This document shows, piece after piece, positions 54,731 through 62,886 of a DNA stretch of 64,000 nt; the first letter of the stretch is position 1, and each line of letters starts with the position of its first letter. Source of the stretch: Ignavibacterium sp. GTDB lineage: Bacteria; Bacteroidota; Ignavibacteria; Ignavibacteriales; Ignavibacteriaceae. The stretch lies in NCBI RefSeq assembly GCF_025998815.1, contig NZ_AP026678.1:682001-746000 (forward strand), in the 5' to 3' direction. Position numbers and translations under genes: made by a program. The notes below the pieces were generated by a model, which was given only the letters and a program-made list of their open reading frames with translations, made no database searches and was not told the origin of the DNA.

Positions 54731-55918
54731 GACTTATTCAAAAAATGTTACGAGTTTACACGAGCAGATGAAGTTAAGGCAATGGGGGTTTATCCGTATT
54801 TCAGACCCATCGAAGAAAATGAAGGACCTGTTGTAAAAATAGAAGGTAAAAGAATTATTATGGCAGGTTCAAACAATTATCTTGGTCTCACAGGACATCC
54901 CAAGGTTAAAGAAGCAGCAATCAAAGCTGTTGAAAAATACGGAACCGGTTGTTCAGGTTCTCGTTATCTTACCGGAACTCTTGATTTACACATAGAGCTT
55001 GAATCAAGATTAGCTAAATTTTTTAATACTGAAGCTGTGTTACTTTACAGCACCGGCTATCAGACAGCTCAGGGAATTATTCCAACGCTTGTTCAAAGAA
55101 ATGAATATGTGATTTCTGACAAAGATAATCATGCCTGTATTGTTGCTGGTACATTGATGACTAAAGGCTCAATGGGTGAATTACTAAGATACAAACATAA
55201 CGATATGGATGACCTTGAAAGAGTTATTTCAAAGGTTCCTATTGATGCAGGTAAACTAATAGTGAGTGATGGAGTATTTAGTACAGGTGGTGAAATTGTT
55301 GAACTACCAAGATTAAATGAGATTGCAAAAAAATATAATGCAAGAATTCTAATCGATGATGCTCACGCTGTTGGTGTAATTGGTAAAGGTGGAAGAGGAA
55401 CGGCAAGTGAATTTAACCTGGAAAAAGAAGTTGATCTTACAATGGGTACATTCAGCAAGACATTCGCTTCTTTAGGTGGATTTGTTGCAGGTGCTGAGCG
55501 TGTCATTAATTATCTTAAACATTTTTCACCAGCTTTGATTTTCAGTGCATCACCAACTCCTGCTTCAGTTGCAGCAGCTTTAGCTGCTCTGGATATTCTT
55601 GAAGCACATCCTGAACTTGTAAATAAACTAATTGATAATGCAAATTATATGCGAACTAATCTTCGTTCGCTGGGATTTAATGTACTCGAAGGCAGAACTG
55701 CCATTGTTCCTGTAATTGTTGGAGATGATGCATTAGCTTTTCAAATGTGGAGGATGTTATATGATAACGGTGTGTTCGTTAATGTGTTTATTTCCCCTGG
55801 TGTTCCTCAGGGAAGACAAATGATGCGCACAAGTTATATGGCCACTCACGAAAAGCATCATCTTGATGAAATACTAAATGTATTCGAGACTGCCGGTAAA
55901 AAACTTGGATTAATTTAA
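54728..55918 (+). CDS. spt: Serine palmitoyltransferase (alpha-oxoamine synthase family)
   Basis: 396 residues, PLP-dependent. The N-terminal sequence [19 protein letters not shown] followed by [18 protein letters not shown] is characteristic of bacterial serine palmitoyltransferase and separates it from 8-amino-7-oxononanoate synthase and KBL. The His that stacks on PLP is in KDNHACI (H135). [10 protein letters not shown] binds the pyridine nitrogen, and the Schiff-base lysine is K244 in [12 protein letters not shown]. It condenses serine with a long acyl-CoA or acyl-ACP to 3-ketosphinganine. It is followed by a terminator and the bCerS-like gene, with the CerR-like gene divergent upstream. 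Confidence 0.88.
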   Translation: MDLFKKCYEFTRADEVKAMGVYPYFRPIEENEGPVVKIEGKRIIMAGSNNYLGLTGHPKVKEAAIKAVEKYGTGCSGSRYLTGTLDLHIELESRLAKFFNTEAVLLYSTGYQTAQGIIPTLVQRNEYVISDKDNHACIVAGTLMTKGSMGELLRYKHNDMDDLERVISKVPIDAGKLIVSDGVFSTGGEIVELPRLNEIAKKYNARILIDDAHAVGVIGKGGRGTASEFNLEKEVDLTMGTFSKTFASLGGFVAGAERVINYLKHFSPALIFSASPTPASVAAALAALDILEAHPELVNKLIDNANYMRTNLRSLGFNVLEGRTAIVPVIVGDDALAFQMWRMLYDNGVFVNVFISPGVPQGRQMMRTSYMATHEKHHLDEILNVFETAGKKLGLI

Positions 55919-55937
55919 TTTAGATATTTTCGATTAC

Positions 55938-55967
55938 AGCATACTCTTTTGAGTATGCTTTTTTTAT
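55938..55967 (+). terminator. Intrinsic terminator between spt and the bCerS-like gene
   Basis: A perfect 9-bp stem AGCATACTC / GAGTATGCT with a TTTT loop, followed by a run of T. It lies 20 bp after the spt stop, so some spt transcripts should end here and expression of the next gene may be lower or come from read-through. Confidence 0.85.
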
Positions 55968-55982
55968 TTAAGAGGAAAGTAC

Positions 55983-57104
55983 ATGAGCGAAATAAAAATT
56001 TCTGTTGTTAAATCTAAATCAGATTTAATGCGATTTATAAAATTCCCCTGGAAAATTTATCAGGGAGATCCATATTGGGTTCCTCCACTGATAATGGATA
56101 GAAAAAAACTCTTAAGTAAAGAGAAAAATCCTTTCTTTAAACACGGCGATGCAGAATATTTTCTTGCTGAAAGAAACGGTGAACTTGTTGGAAGAATTGC
56201 TGCAATAAGAAATGATTTACACAATAAATATCATCACGATAAAGTTGGGTTCTTCGGATTTTTTGAGTGTATAAATGACCAGCAAGTTGCAAATTCATTA
56301 TTCGACGCAGCCAAAAGTTGGTTGAGAGAAAGAGGATTTAATGCAATGAGAGGTCCTGCAAATCCTTCAAGCAACGATGAATATGCTATGCTTCTTGAAG
56401 GTTTCAATGATTCACCAAGATTGTTAATGACTTATAATCCACCTTACTACATAACCCTTTGTGAAAATTACGGTTTCAAAAAAGCAAAAGATCTTTACGC
56501 TTACAGTCTTGAACATGATAAAGTTGTTTCTTCTGATAAAGTAAGAAGAGTTGCAGAGATTGCTCAGAAAAGAACCGGAATTATAATTACTTCACTTAAT
56601 ATGAAGGATTTTAAAAATGAACTGATGAAAGTTAAATATGTTTACAATAAAGCATGGGCGCCAAACTGGGGTTTTGTTCCAATGACTGATGAAGAGATTG
56701 ATGCTGCTGCAAAAGATTTGAAACCATTAGCTGAACCATCACTTGTTTTGTTTGGCGAAATTAATAATCAATTAGTAGGTTTTGCTCTTGTTATGCTTGA
56801 CTATAATCAGATATTCAAAGAGATGAATGGGCACCTCTTCCCTTTCAATTTCATTAAGCTTTACACAAAAAAGAAAAATATAACCTGGGCAAGAATTATC
56901 ACTTTGGGTATTATTCCTGAATACCAAAAGAAAGGTTTGGATGCAGTATTCTATTGGGAGATTGTTAACCGGGCTGCAAAAGTTGGTATATTCAAAGGTG
57001 AAGCTAGCTGGATTCTCGAAGATAACGATATGATGAATCGTGGTGCTCAGGCATTGAATGCAGAGATTTATAAAAAATATCGCGTATGGGAAATTCCTAT
57101 TTAA
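55983..57104 (+). CDS. GNAT-fold acyltransferase, likely bacterial ceramide synthase (bCerS-like)
   Basis: 373 residues. The N-terminus KSDLMRFIKFPWKIYQGDPYWVPPL and the pattern NPFFKHGDAEYFLAERNGELVGRIAAI are typical of the uncharacterised GNAT-like family found beside serine palmitoyltransferase; in Caulobacter the protein of this position and family acylates the sphingoid base. RGPANPSSNDEYAMLLEGFNDSP is a strongly conserved family segment. A second GNAT-like half has IITLGIIPEYQKKGLDAVFYWEI, with the acyl-CoA loop in PEYQKKGL. AGAGGAA precedes the ATG. The end overlaps the next gene by 19 bp. Confidence 0.83.
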   Translation: MSEIKISVVKSKSDLMRFIKFPWKIYQGDPYWVPPLIMDRKKLLSKEKNPFFKHGDAEYFLAERNGELVGRIAAIRNDLHNKYHHDKVGFFGFFECINDQQVANSLFDAAKSWLRERGFNAMRGPANPSSNDEYAMLLEGFNDSPRLLMTYNPPYYITLCENYGFKKAKDLYAYSLEHDKVVSSDKVRRVAEIAQKRTGIIITSLNMKDFKNELMKVKYVYNKAWAPNWGFVPMTDEEIDAAAKDLKPLAEPSLVLFGEINNQLVGFALVMLDYNQIFKEMNGHLFPFNFIKLYTKKKNITWARIITLGIIPEYQKKGLDAVFYWEIVNRAAKVGIFKGEASWILEDNDMMNRGAQALNAEIYKKYRVWEIPI

Positions 57105-59065
57105 CTTACTTTTTATTTTTCTGCTTTATACTTTTTGAGAATATTGGAATTGCTCAATATAGTCCTGATAAAACCGATTTAATTGAGACGACTGCTAAAC
57201 GCGATTTCAACAAAAGAATTCTGGAAAAATATTTTTCTTCCTCTGATACATCGGATGTAATAGCTGCACTGCTTTCTGTTTCTCATTCAGAAGACACAAC
57301 TTTTGTTAAAAGAATTACTGAACTTCATTTTATCAGATATGGAAAGTGGATTTCTTTTGCTTTAGGTCAAATTGGAAATTCTTATTTAGCAAAAGAATTT
57401 TTAGCGAAGAAACTATTTGAAAAAAATTCTTCCAATCCGGAATATATTTTTAATGCTCTGGGGAAACTTGGGAATCAAAATGATTTATCCACAATACTTG
57501 AATATTATAACGATAATCCTGAACTAATTGGAATTGAAGAAGCGATACTTCAGTTTCGCAACCGAAACATTACAAACGAGTTGAGCAAATCAATTTTAGT
57601 TAATCAATATCTATCTGAAAAAACTTCGCTCGAAAGAAAGAAAAAGATTCTATTTACACTTGCCAGATTAGGTAGCGATAGCACAATTAATAATGAGTTA
57701 GTTAAGATTTTATATTCTAATACTGATAATGAGATGTTACAATTAGCTCTGATGAATTTCAGAGTACAAAAAAATTTTTCAGTTAATTATGATTTGATAG
57801 ACCAACTGTTTAACGAAGCAGATGACGAAGTTAAAATAGAATTAGTTAAATGTCTTCCCTATTTCAATAACGAAACCTCATCATTAAAATATTTTACTTC
57901 AATTTTATCTAACGAAAGCATAAATGAAAATTTACTTATCGAAACAGTAAAAGCACTTCAAGTTCAGAAATGGAATTCTGCTTTATTGAATGGGAATAAA
58001 ATTTCAACACATCTTAAAAAGTTAATTCATAACCACAAAAAAAATTTTATTTTAAATGAAACTATCAAAACTTATGCACATCTTTTTGATTTTGATGATT
58101 TGAAAAGTGATAGTTTATTTCTTAAGAATTTGTCAGATATTAATGTTATTCAACTTCTGGTGATTGCAAAAAAAGATTTACCATTTTCTATTTTGTTAAA
58201 ACACTACAACAACATCACAGTTGCAAAGCAAATGCTGGTCGCTTTAGAAATACTAATTAGTTTAATTAAAGACTTCTCTTCAGATACAAATTATGTTCAA
58301 TTTATTCTTAATGAATTAAAATCTGATAATCCTGCAATCATTTCGATTGTCGCAGATGGAATTGATTCAATTTTTATAGCAAATCATTCTGAAGAATTGA
58401 AAGAAATAATTTTATATCAGGCAAACAGATTTAAAGATAATTCTGACTTCATTGAAGCAGAAATTTCTCTAATAAATCTTTCAGATAAAATCTCACATGA
58501 CTTTCAGAAAGAATTGGTTAAAAAATTATCTGACACCAAACTTTACTCATTAACAAAATTCTTAAATCGACTTGATAATAGTATTGGACTCACAGAAAAG
58601 AACATCAATCATTTATCAAACTTTATTAAAGAAGCTTTCAATTTTTCCGGTGCAGTAATTAAAACTAATAAAGGAATAATAACTATAAAATTTAAACCTG
58701 AATTAGCTCCAATCACAGTTGGTAATTTTGTTCATCTTGCAAAGAAGAATTTTTATGACGGAATAATTTTTCACAGAGTTGTTCCTGGATTTGTAATTCA
58801 GGCAGGCGATCCAACAGGTACTGGTTGGGGTGGTCCGGGCTATGAAATTATCTCTGAATTTTCACCAGAAGAATTCAAAACCGGTGCTGTTGGAATTGCA
58901 AGTGCAGGAAAAGATACGGAAGGTTCACAATTCTTTATTATGCAAGGTTATTATCCGCACTTGAATTCACGCTACACATTATTCGCTGATGTGGTCAGCG
59001 GAATTGATGTGGTAATGAAAATTTCTGAAGATGATCAGATAATATCAGTTGAGTTATTAAAATAA
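57086..59065 (+). CDS. HEAT-repeat protein fused to a cyclophilin-type peptidyl-prolyl isomerase
   Basis: 659 residues. An N-terminal signal or anchor (LTYFLFFCFILFENIGIAQ) is followed by about 480 residues of helical HEAT-like repeats (VIAALLSVSHSEDTTFVKRITEL; LGQIGNSYLAKEFL; KLGNQNDLSTILEYY). A cyclophilin domain covers about 525-659 (GIITIKFKPELAPITVGNFVHLA, FYDGIIFHRVVPGFVIQAGDP, EGSQFFIMQGYYPHLNSRYTLFADVV). The catalytic Arg of FHRV and the FFI motif are retained, so it should be active as a folding catalyst in the envelope. It overlaps the bCerS-like gene by 19 bp. It abuts the convergent PorD-like gene with no gap. Confidence 0.87.
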   Translation: MGNSYLTYFLFFCFILFENIGIAQYSPDKTDLIETTAKRDFNKRILEKYFSSSDTSDVIAALLSVSHSEDTTFVKRITELHFIRYGKWISFALGQIGNSYLAKEFLAKKLFEKNSSNPEYIFNALGKLGNQNDLSTILEYYNDNPELIGIEEAILQFRNRNITNELSKSILVNQYLSEKTSLERKKKILFTLARLGSDSTINNELVKILYSNTDNEMLQLALMNFRVQKNFSVNYDLIDQLFNEADDEVKIELVKCLPYFNNETSSLKYFTSILSNESINENLLIETVKALQVQKWNSALLNGNKISTHLKKLIHNHKKNFILNETIKTYAHLFDFDDLKSDSLFLKNLSDINVIQLLVIAKKDLPFSILLKHYNNITVAKQMLVALEILISLIKDFSSDTNYVQFILNELKSDNPAIISIVADGIDSIFIANHSEELKEIILYQANRFKDNSDFIEAEISLINLSDKISHDFQKELVKKLSDTKLYSLTKFLNRLDNSIGLTEKNINHLSNFIKEAFNFSGAVIKTNKGIITIKFKPELAPITVGNFVHLAKKNFYDGIIFHRVVPGFVIQAGDPTGTGWGGPGYEIISEFSPEEFKTGAVGIASAGKDTEGSQFFIMQGYYPHLNSRYTLFADVVSGIDVVMKISEDDQIISVELLK

Positions 59066-59947
59066 TTACTTAAGCACTTCATTATACTTCGAAATATGCG
59101 CCGGGTCAATTCTTTTTAATCGATTAAAAATATTTATATCACGATAATCTCTCAGCAAATCAGTTATCTCACCATTCTTTGCATCAAAAAAAGTTCTGAG
59201 CAGAACACTGTTAATGTCTGTTTTATTTTTCATATCATTCAAAACATTTACAAGATTTGCAATGTGTTCCTGAGCTTCTTCTTTGTTTACCTGGTATAAA
59301 TCTAATCCATAATGATATTCATAAAATGCTTCACGGAATGGTCTGAATTTATCGTTGAGCAAGTCTTCACATAATCTTGTCCGGTTATAAGCATCACTTG
59401 TACGCTCCCAACCTTTTTTATAATTGCTGTTCATACCAAGATTGGCAATGTTAAATGCTTTCTGAAAAAATTCTGTTCCATAAAATTCTCCCCAGGTTTC
59501 ATAATCAAAACCGATAATTATGTTTGCATAAAAATCAAGAAAACTTGTTATTGGATCATAGATACTCTGATTTGAATAAAGTGGCTGACCTTTTTCATAC
59601 TTAAAATTCCAGTTTGCGTCATTGATGGTTAACATTGGTGACTGTTTATCTGATTTGAACACTGGTCTTGTGCTGGTTACAACCACCTGAGCAGAATACT
59701 CTATATCACTTGAAGCACTTGTGAAGAAAATGTTTAATGCACAATTAATCTTTTCACCTTCAAATGGTTCATTGGTAAATTGAGTTTTATTCATATATGT
59801 TTCAATTTCGGAAGCAAAATTAGCAAGCAATTCACGATTGTTGATTGGCAGTTTTTCGTAGTTTACTGTAACTCTGCAATTCAATTCCTGCGCTGAAATG
59901 TTAATAGTAAAGAATAAAGTGAAGATTATCAAAATATTTTTTTTCAT
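59066..59947 (-). CDS. PorD-like protein (DUF4835), type IX secretion-associated
   Basis: 293 residues with a signal peptide (1 to about 19, ending ISAQ). The family pattern is ELNCRVTVNYEKLPINNRELLANFASEIETYMNKTQFT, then FYANIIIGFDYETWGEFYGTEFFQKAFNIAN and ERTSDAYNRTRLCEDLLNDKFRPFREAFYEYHYGLD. DUF4835 proteins are annotated as PorD in type IX secretion systems of Bacteroidota; the role is not settled. It faces the PorV/PorQ-like gene with a 72-bp divergent gap. Confidence 0.85.
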   Translation of the reverse strand: MKKNILIIFTLFFTINISAQELNCRVTVNYEKLPINNRELLANFASEIETYMNKTQFTNEPFEGEKINCALNIFFTSASSDIEYSAQVVVTSTRPVFKSDKQSPMLTINDANWNFKYEKGQPLYSNQSIYDPITSFLDFYANIIIGFDYETWGEFYGTEFFQKAFNIANLGMNSNYKKGWERTSDAYNRTRLCEDLLNDKFRPFREAFYEYHYGLDLYQVNKEEAQEHIANLVNVLNDMKNKTDINSVLLRTFFDAKNGEITDLLRDYRDINIFNRLKRIDPAHISKYNEVLK

Positions 59948-60019
59948 ATTTGAACCAGCTATTTTTTACAAGTTTAATATATAGATTTAGCATATATCTG
60001 ACAATCAATTAAATTGTTG

Positions 60020-60865
60020 ATGAAATATCTTTCACTGATATTACTTTGCACCTCATTAAGTCTGGCTCAATTCAATCCTGGAGCTAAACAAATATCTCTG
60101 GCAAATTCTGATGTTGCTTTAAGCAATGATGTATTTGCTCTGTTTAATAATCCCGCAGGTTTATCCCAACTTAACTGGAGAGAAGTCGGAATTTATTACT
60201 CTCCTGCTCCATTTGGATTAACCGAACTTGCTAATGGATATATCGCATTTAATGAACCTTTCAGTTTTGGCTCTTTATCCGTTGGTGGAATGACTTATGG
60301 TTTTGAAATTTACAGAGAATCAAAAATCAGTGCTGCGTATGCTTATAATTATCAGAATAGATTTTTTGTTGGCGCTTCGATAAATTTTCATACGGTCTCA
60401 ATACAGAATTACGGAAATGATAATGCATTTTATCTGAACATTGGTGGATTAGCATATCTTACTGATAATTTCAGAGTTGGTTTTTCATTTCACAACATTA
60501 ACCGTGCTTCTTTCGGTAATGAAGATGACCAGATTCCGGTAATTCTGAATTCAGGAATAAGTTATGATTTAATACCAACACTTACATTAAACGCCGCAAT
60601 AGAAAAAGACATTAAACAAAAAGCTTCTTTTATGTTTGGTGTTGACTATGATTTAATTGAATATCTTTCACTTCGGTCCGGGTTCTCAAATGAGCCATCA
60701 AGATTTTCAGCTGGCATTGGAATAAACTATTCTTTGATAAGTCTTGATTATGCGATGTTCACTCACTCTGATTTAGGACTAACACATCAGGTTGGTTTGA
60801 TAATAAGTTTTGGAAGAGATGGAAGTCGCAAAGAAGTTATCAGGAACCATCTTGAGATTAAGTAA
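60020..60865 (+). CDS. PorV/PorQ-like outer-membrane protein
   Basis: 281 residues from the ATG at 60020 (the frame could be read from TTG at 60014, but ATG is the better start). The signal peptide ends SLSLAQ. The family features FNPGAKQISLANSDVALSNDVFALFNNPAGLSQL and many aromatic beta strands are typical of PorV/PorQ barrels. It ends HQVGLIISFGRDGSRKEV; its stop overlaps the next start as TAATG, so the two genes are translationally coupled. PorV and PorQ assist export or anchoring of type IX substrates. Confidence 0.8.
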   Translation: MKYLSLILLCTSLSLAQFNPGAKQISLANSDVALSNDVFALFNNPAGLSQLNWREVGIYYSPAPFGLTELANGYIAFNEPFSFGSLSVGGMTYGFEIYRESKISAAYAYNYQNRFFVGASINFHTVSIQNYGNDNAFYLNIGGLAYLTDNFRVGFSFHNINRASFGNEDDQIPVILNSGISYDLIPTLTLNAAIEKDIKQKASFMFGVDYDLIEYLSLRSGFSNEPSRFSAGIGINYSLISLDYAMFTHSDLGLTHQVGLIISFGRDGSRKEVIRNHLEIK

Positions 60866-62883
60866 TGAAATTACATTCACTAATTTTTTTAATTATTCTA
60901 ATCTTTTCACTTTATATTTTCCCACAAGTTATTGATTCCACTGATATTCAAACTGAAGAAACTTTGGATGAACTTCTTGAAGAATCTTTTGAAGAAGAGG
61001 ATAATTCGGATTTATACAATTCGATTGAAGAATTAATATTGAATCCTATTGATTTAAATTCAGCAGATATCTTCGAGCTGCAAAAAATTCCCGGAGTAAC
61101 TTCAAATATTGCAGAAATTATTCTTTCGTATCGAAACAAGTTTGGACCTTTCTATTCTGTCAATGAACTTTATGCAATGAGAGAATTAGACAGAGAATTG
61201 ATTGATAAAATTATTCCGTTCTTAAAAGTTGAAATAAAATATTTTCAAATTGATTCAACAATAAATGAAGATAACTTTTCTGATGAAATAAAGCTTCCAT
61301 CAAAACTGAAATTACATTTGCGAAGTCGTTATGGAAACGATTTCCAAACACGAAAAGGATTTGAAGAAGGAATTTATGTCGGGAGTAAGTTAAGAGCTTA
61401 TAACCGGTTGATAGTCAAATATTCAAAACAGATTCAAGCAGGAATTATTTTTGAAAAAGATGCCGGAGAAAAAGATTTTAATGACTTCAGCTCATTTCAT
61501 ATAAATGCTAAAGACATCGGACCAATCAGCAATTTTATTGCAGGCGATTATGTTCTCGAATTCGGTCAAGGATTAATGCTTTGGAGTCCTTACAGCTTTT
61601 CCAAAGGAGCTGATGCAATTTTTCCAGTTAAAAGAAAAGGCAGAACAATCAAACCTTACACAAGTGCAACCGAGTATGACTTTATGCGCGGAGTTACTTC
61701 AACATTTAATTACTCCGATTTATCATTTACAGTCTTCTATTCTTCAAAAAAAATTGATGCGAATGTTGATTCAATAACGAATAAAATTACATCAACTCCA
61801 AAAACCGGATTGCATCTGACCGAAAATGATTTGAATAAAAAGAACCTTGTAAAAGAAAATCTTTTCGGTGGAAGAATTTCATATAAATTTCAAAATAAAC
61901 TGAATGTTGGATTGTCAGCTTATAGTTCAAAGTTCAGCAATGAATTTGAAGCAAATTCTGTTTACGACTTAAAAGGAGATCAATTCAGATTTTATTCTTT
62001 TGATTATGATTTAAATATTGGTCAATTAAACTTTTTCGGCGAATTTGTTTATAACGAAAAATCTATAGCATCAATAAATGGTTTAATATTATCACCACTT
62101 AAAAATTTTACTCTGTCTGCAAGTATCAGAAGCTATCCTGCCAACTACATTAACTTACACGGATTTGCTTTTGGTGAGCAATCAGGAAAAACCAGTAATG
62201 AATTTGGAATTTATTATGGATTAAAATGGAAAAGCGATTTTGGTTTGTTAAATCTTTACTACGATCAGTTCAGGTTTCCGTACAAGACATTTGAAAATCC
62301 TGTTCCATCTTCAGGAGATGAAATTTATCTAAGTTATTTAATTAAATTTATCGGAAAGACAAATCTTTTTTTACGATTCAAAACTGAACGGAAAGATGTT
62401 ACAGAAAATTCAGATGAATTAAAATCTGTGTTTATGCGAATTAGAAATTCTTACAGAGTTGAACTTGGTTATGTAATTACAAATAAATTACAGATGAAAT
62501 CCAGAGTTGAATACAATACATATAGAATTGATAAATCTGATTTGAATGAAAAGGGACTTCTGATTTTTCAGGATTTCCGGTATGAACTTCAAAAATATTT
62601 ATTCATCTATGGAAGAATTATTTTTTTCGATACTGATTCATTTAATTCTGCTGTATATGAATTTGAAAACGATTTAACAGGCGTTTTGACAAACCTTCCT
62701 ATGTATGATGATGGAATGAGATGGTATTTGCTGATAAGGTATAAACCAATTGATATTATAACTCTTTCGATGAAATACTCGGAGACTTACAAACCAAATA
62801 CTAAAACATTGAGTTCAGGAAATAATTTAATAAACAACAATATAGATAACAGAATCAGTTTTCAGATAGATGTGAATTACTGA
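60865..62883 (+). CDS. Outer-membrane protein with an N-terminal helix-hairpin-helix domain
   Basis: 672 residues with a signal peptide (about 1-20, FPQ). An acidic stretch (TLDELLEESFEEEDNSD) comes first. A ComEA-like helix-hairpin-helix region follows at about 55-115: PIDLNSADIFELQKIPGVTSNIAEIILSYRNKFGPFYSVNELYAM. From about 150 to the end it looks like a beta-barrel (YVLEFGQGLMLWSPYSFSKGAD, strands with Tyr/Phe alternation, terminal VNY). This HhH-barrel type is common in Bacteroidota. The role is unknown; DNA binding at the surface or DNA uptake would be guesswork. It is coupled to the PorV/PorQ-like gene. Confidence 0.82.
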   Translation: MKLHSLIFLIILIFSLYIFPQVIDSTDIQTEETLDELLEESFEEEDNSDLYNSIEELILNPIDLNSADIFELQKIPGVTSNIAEIILSYRNKFGPFYSVNELYAMRELDRELIDKIIPFLKVEIKYFQIDSTINEDNFSDEIKLPSKLKLHLRSRYGNDFQTRKGFEEGIYVGSKLRAYNRLIVKYSKQIQAGIIFEKDAGEKDFNDFSSFHINAKDIGPISNFIAGDYVLEFGQGLMLWSPYSFSKGADAIFPVKRKGRTIKPYTSATEYDFMRGVTSTFNYSDLSFTVFYSSKKIDANVDSITNKITSTPKTGLHLTENDLNKKNLVKENLFGGRISYKFQNKLNVGLSAYSSKFSNEFEANSVYDLKGDQFRFYSFDYDLNIGQLNFFGEFVYNEKSIASINGLILSPLKNFTLSASIRSYPANYINLHGFAFGEQSGKTSNEFGIYYGLKWKSDFGLLNLYYDQFRFPYKTFENPVPSSGDEIYLSYLIKFIGKTNLFLRFKTERKDVTENSDELKSVFMRIRNSYRVELGYVITNKLQMKSRVEYNTYRIDKSDLNEKGLLIFQDFRYELQKYLFIYGRIIFFDTDSFNSAVYEFENDLTGVLTNLPMYDDGMRWYLLIRYKPIDIITLSMKYSETYKPNTKTLSSGNNLINNNIDNRISFQIDVNY

Positions 62884-62886
62884 ATA

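Noticed and set aside
54728-55918. 8-Amino-7-oxononanoate synthase or glycine C-acetyltransferase
   Set aside because: The N-terminal GVYPYFR...[11 protein letters not shown] pattern and the CerR/bCerS-like neighbours fit serine palmitoyltransferase better; no biotin or threonine-degradation genes are nearby.
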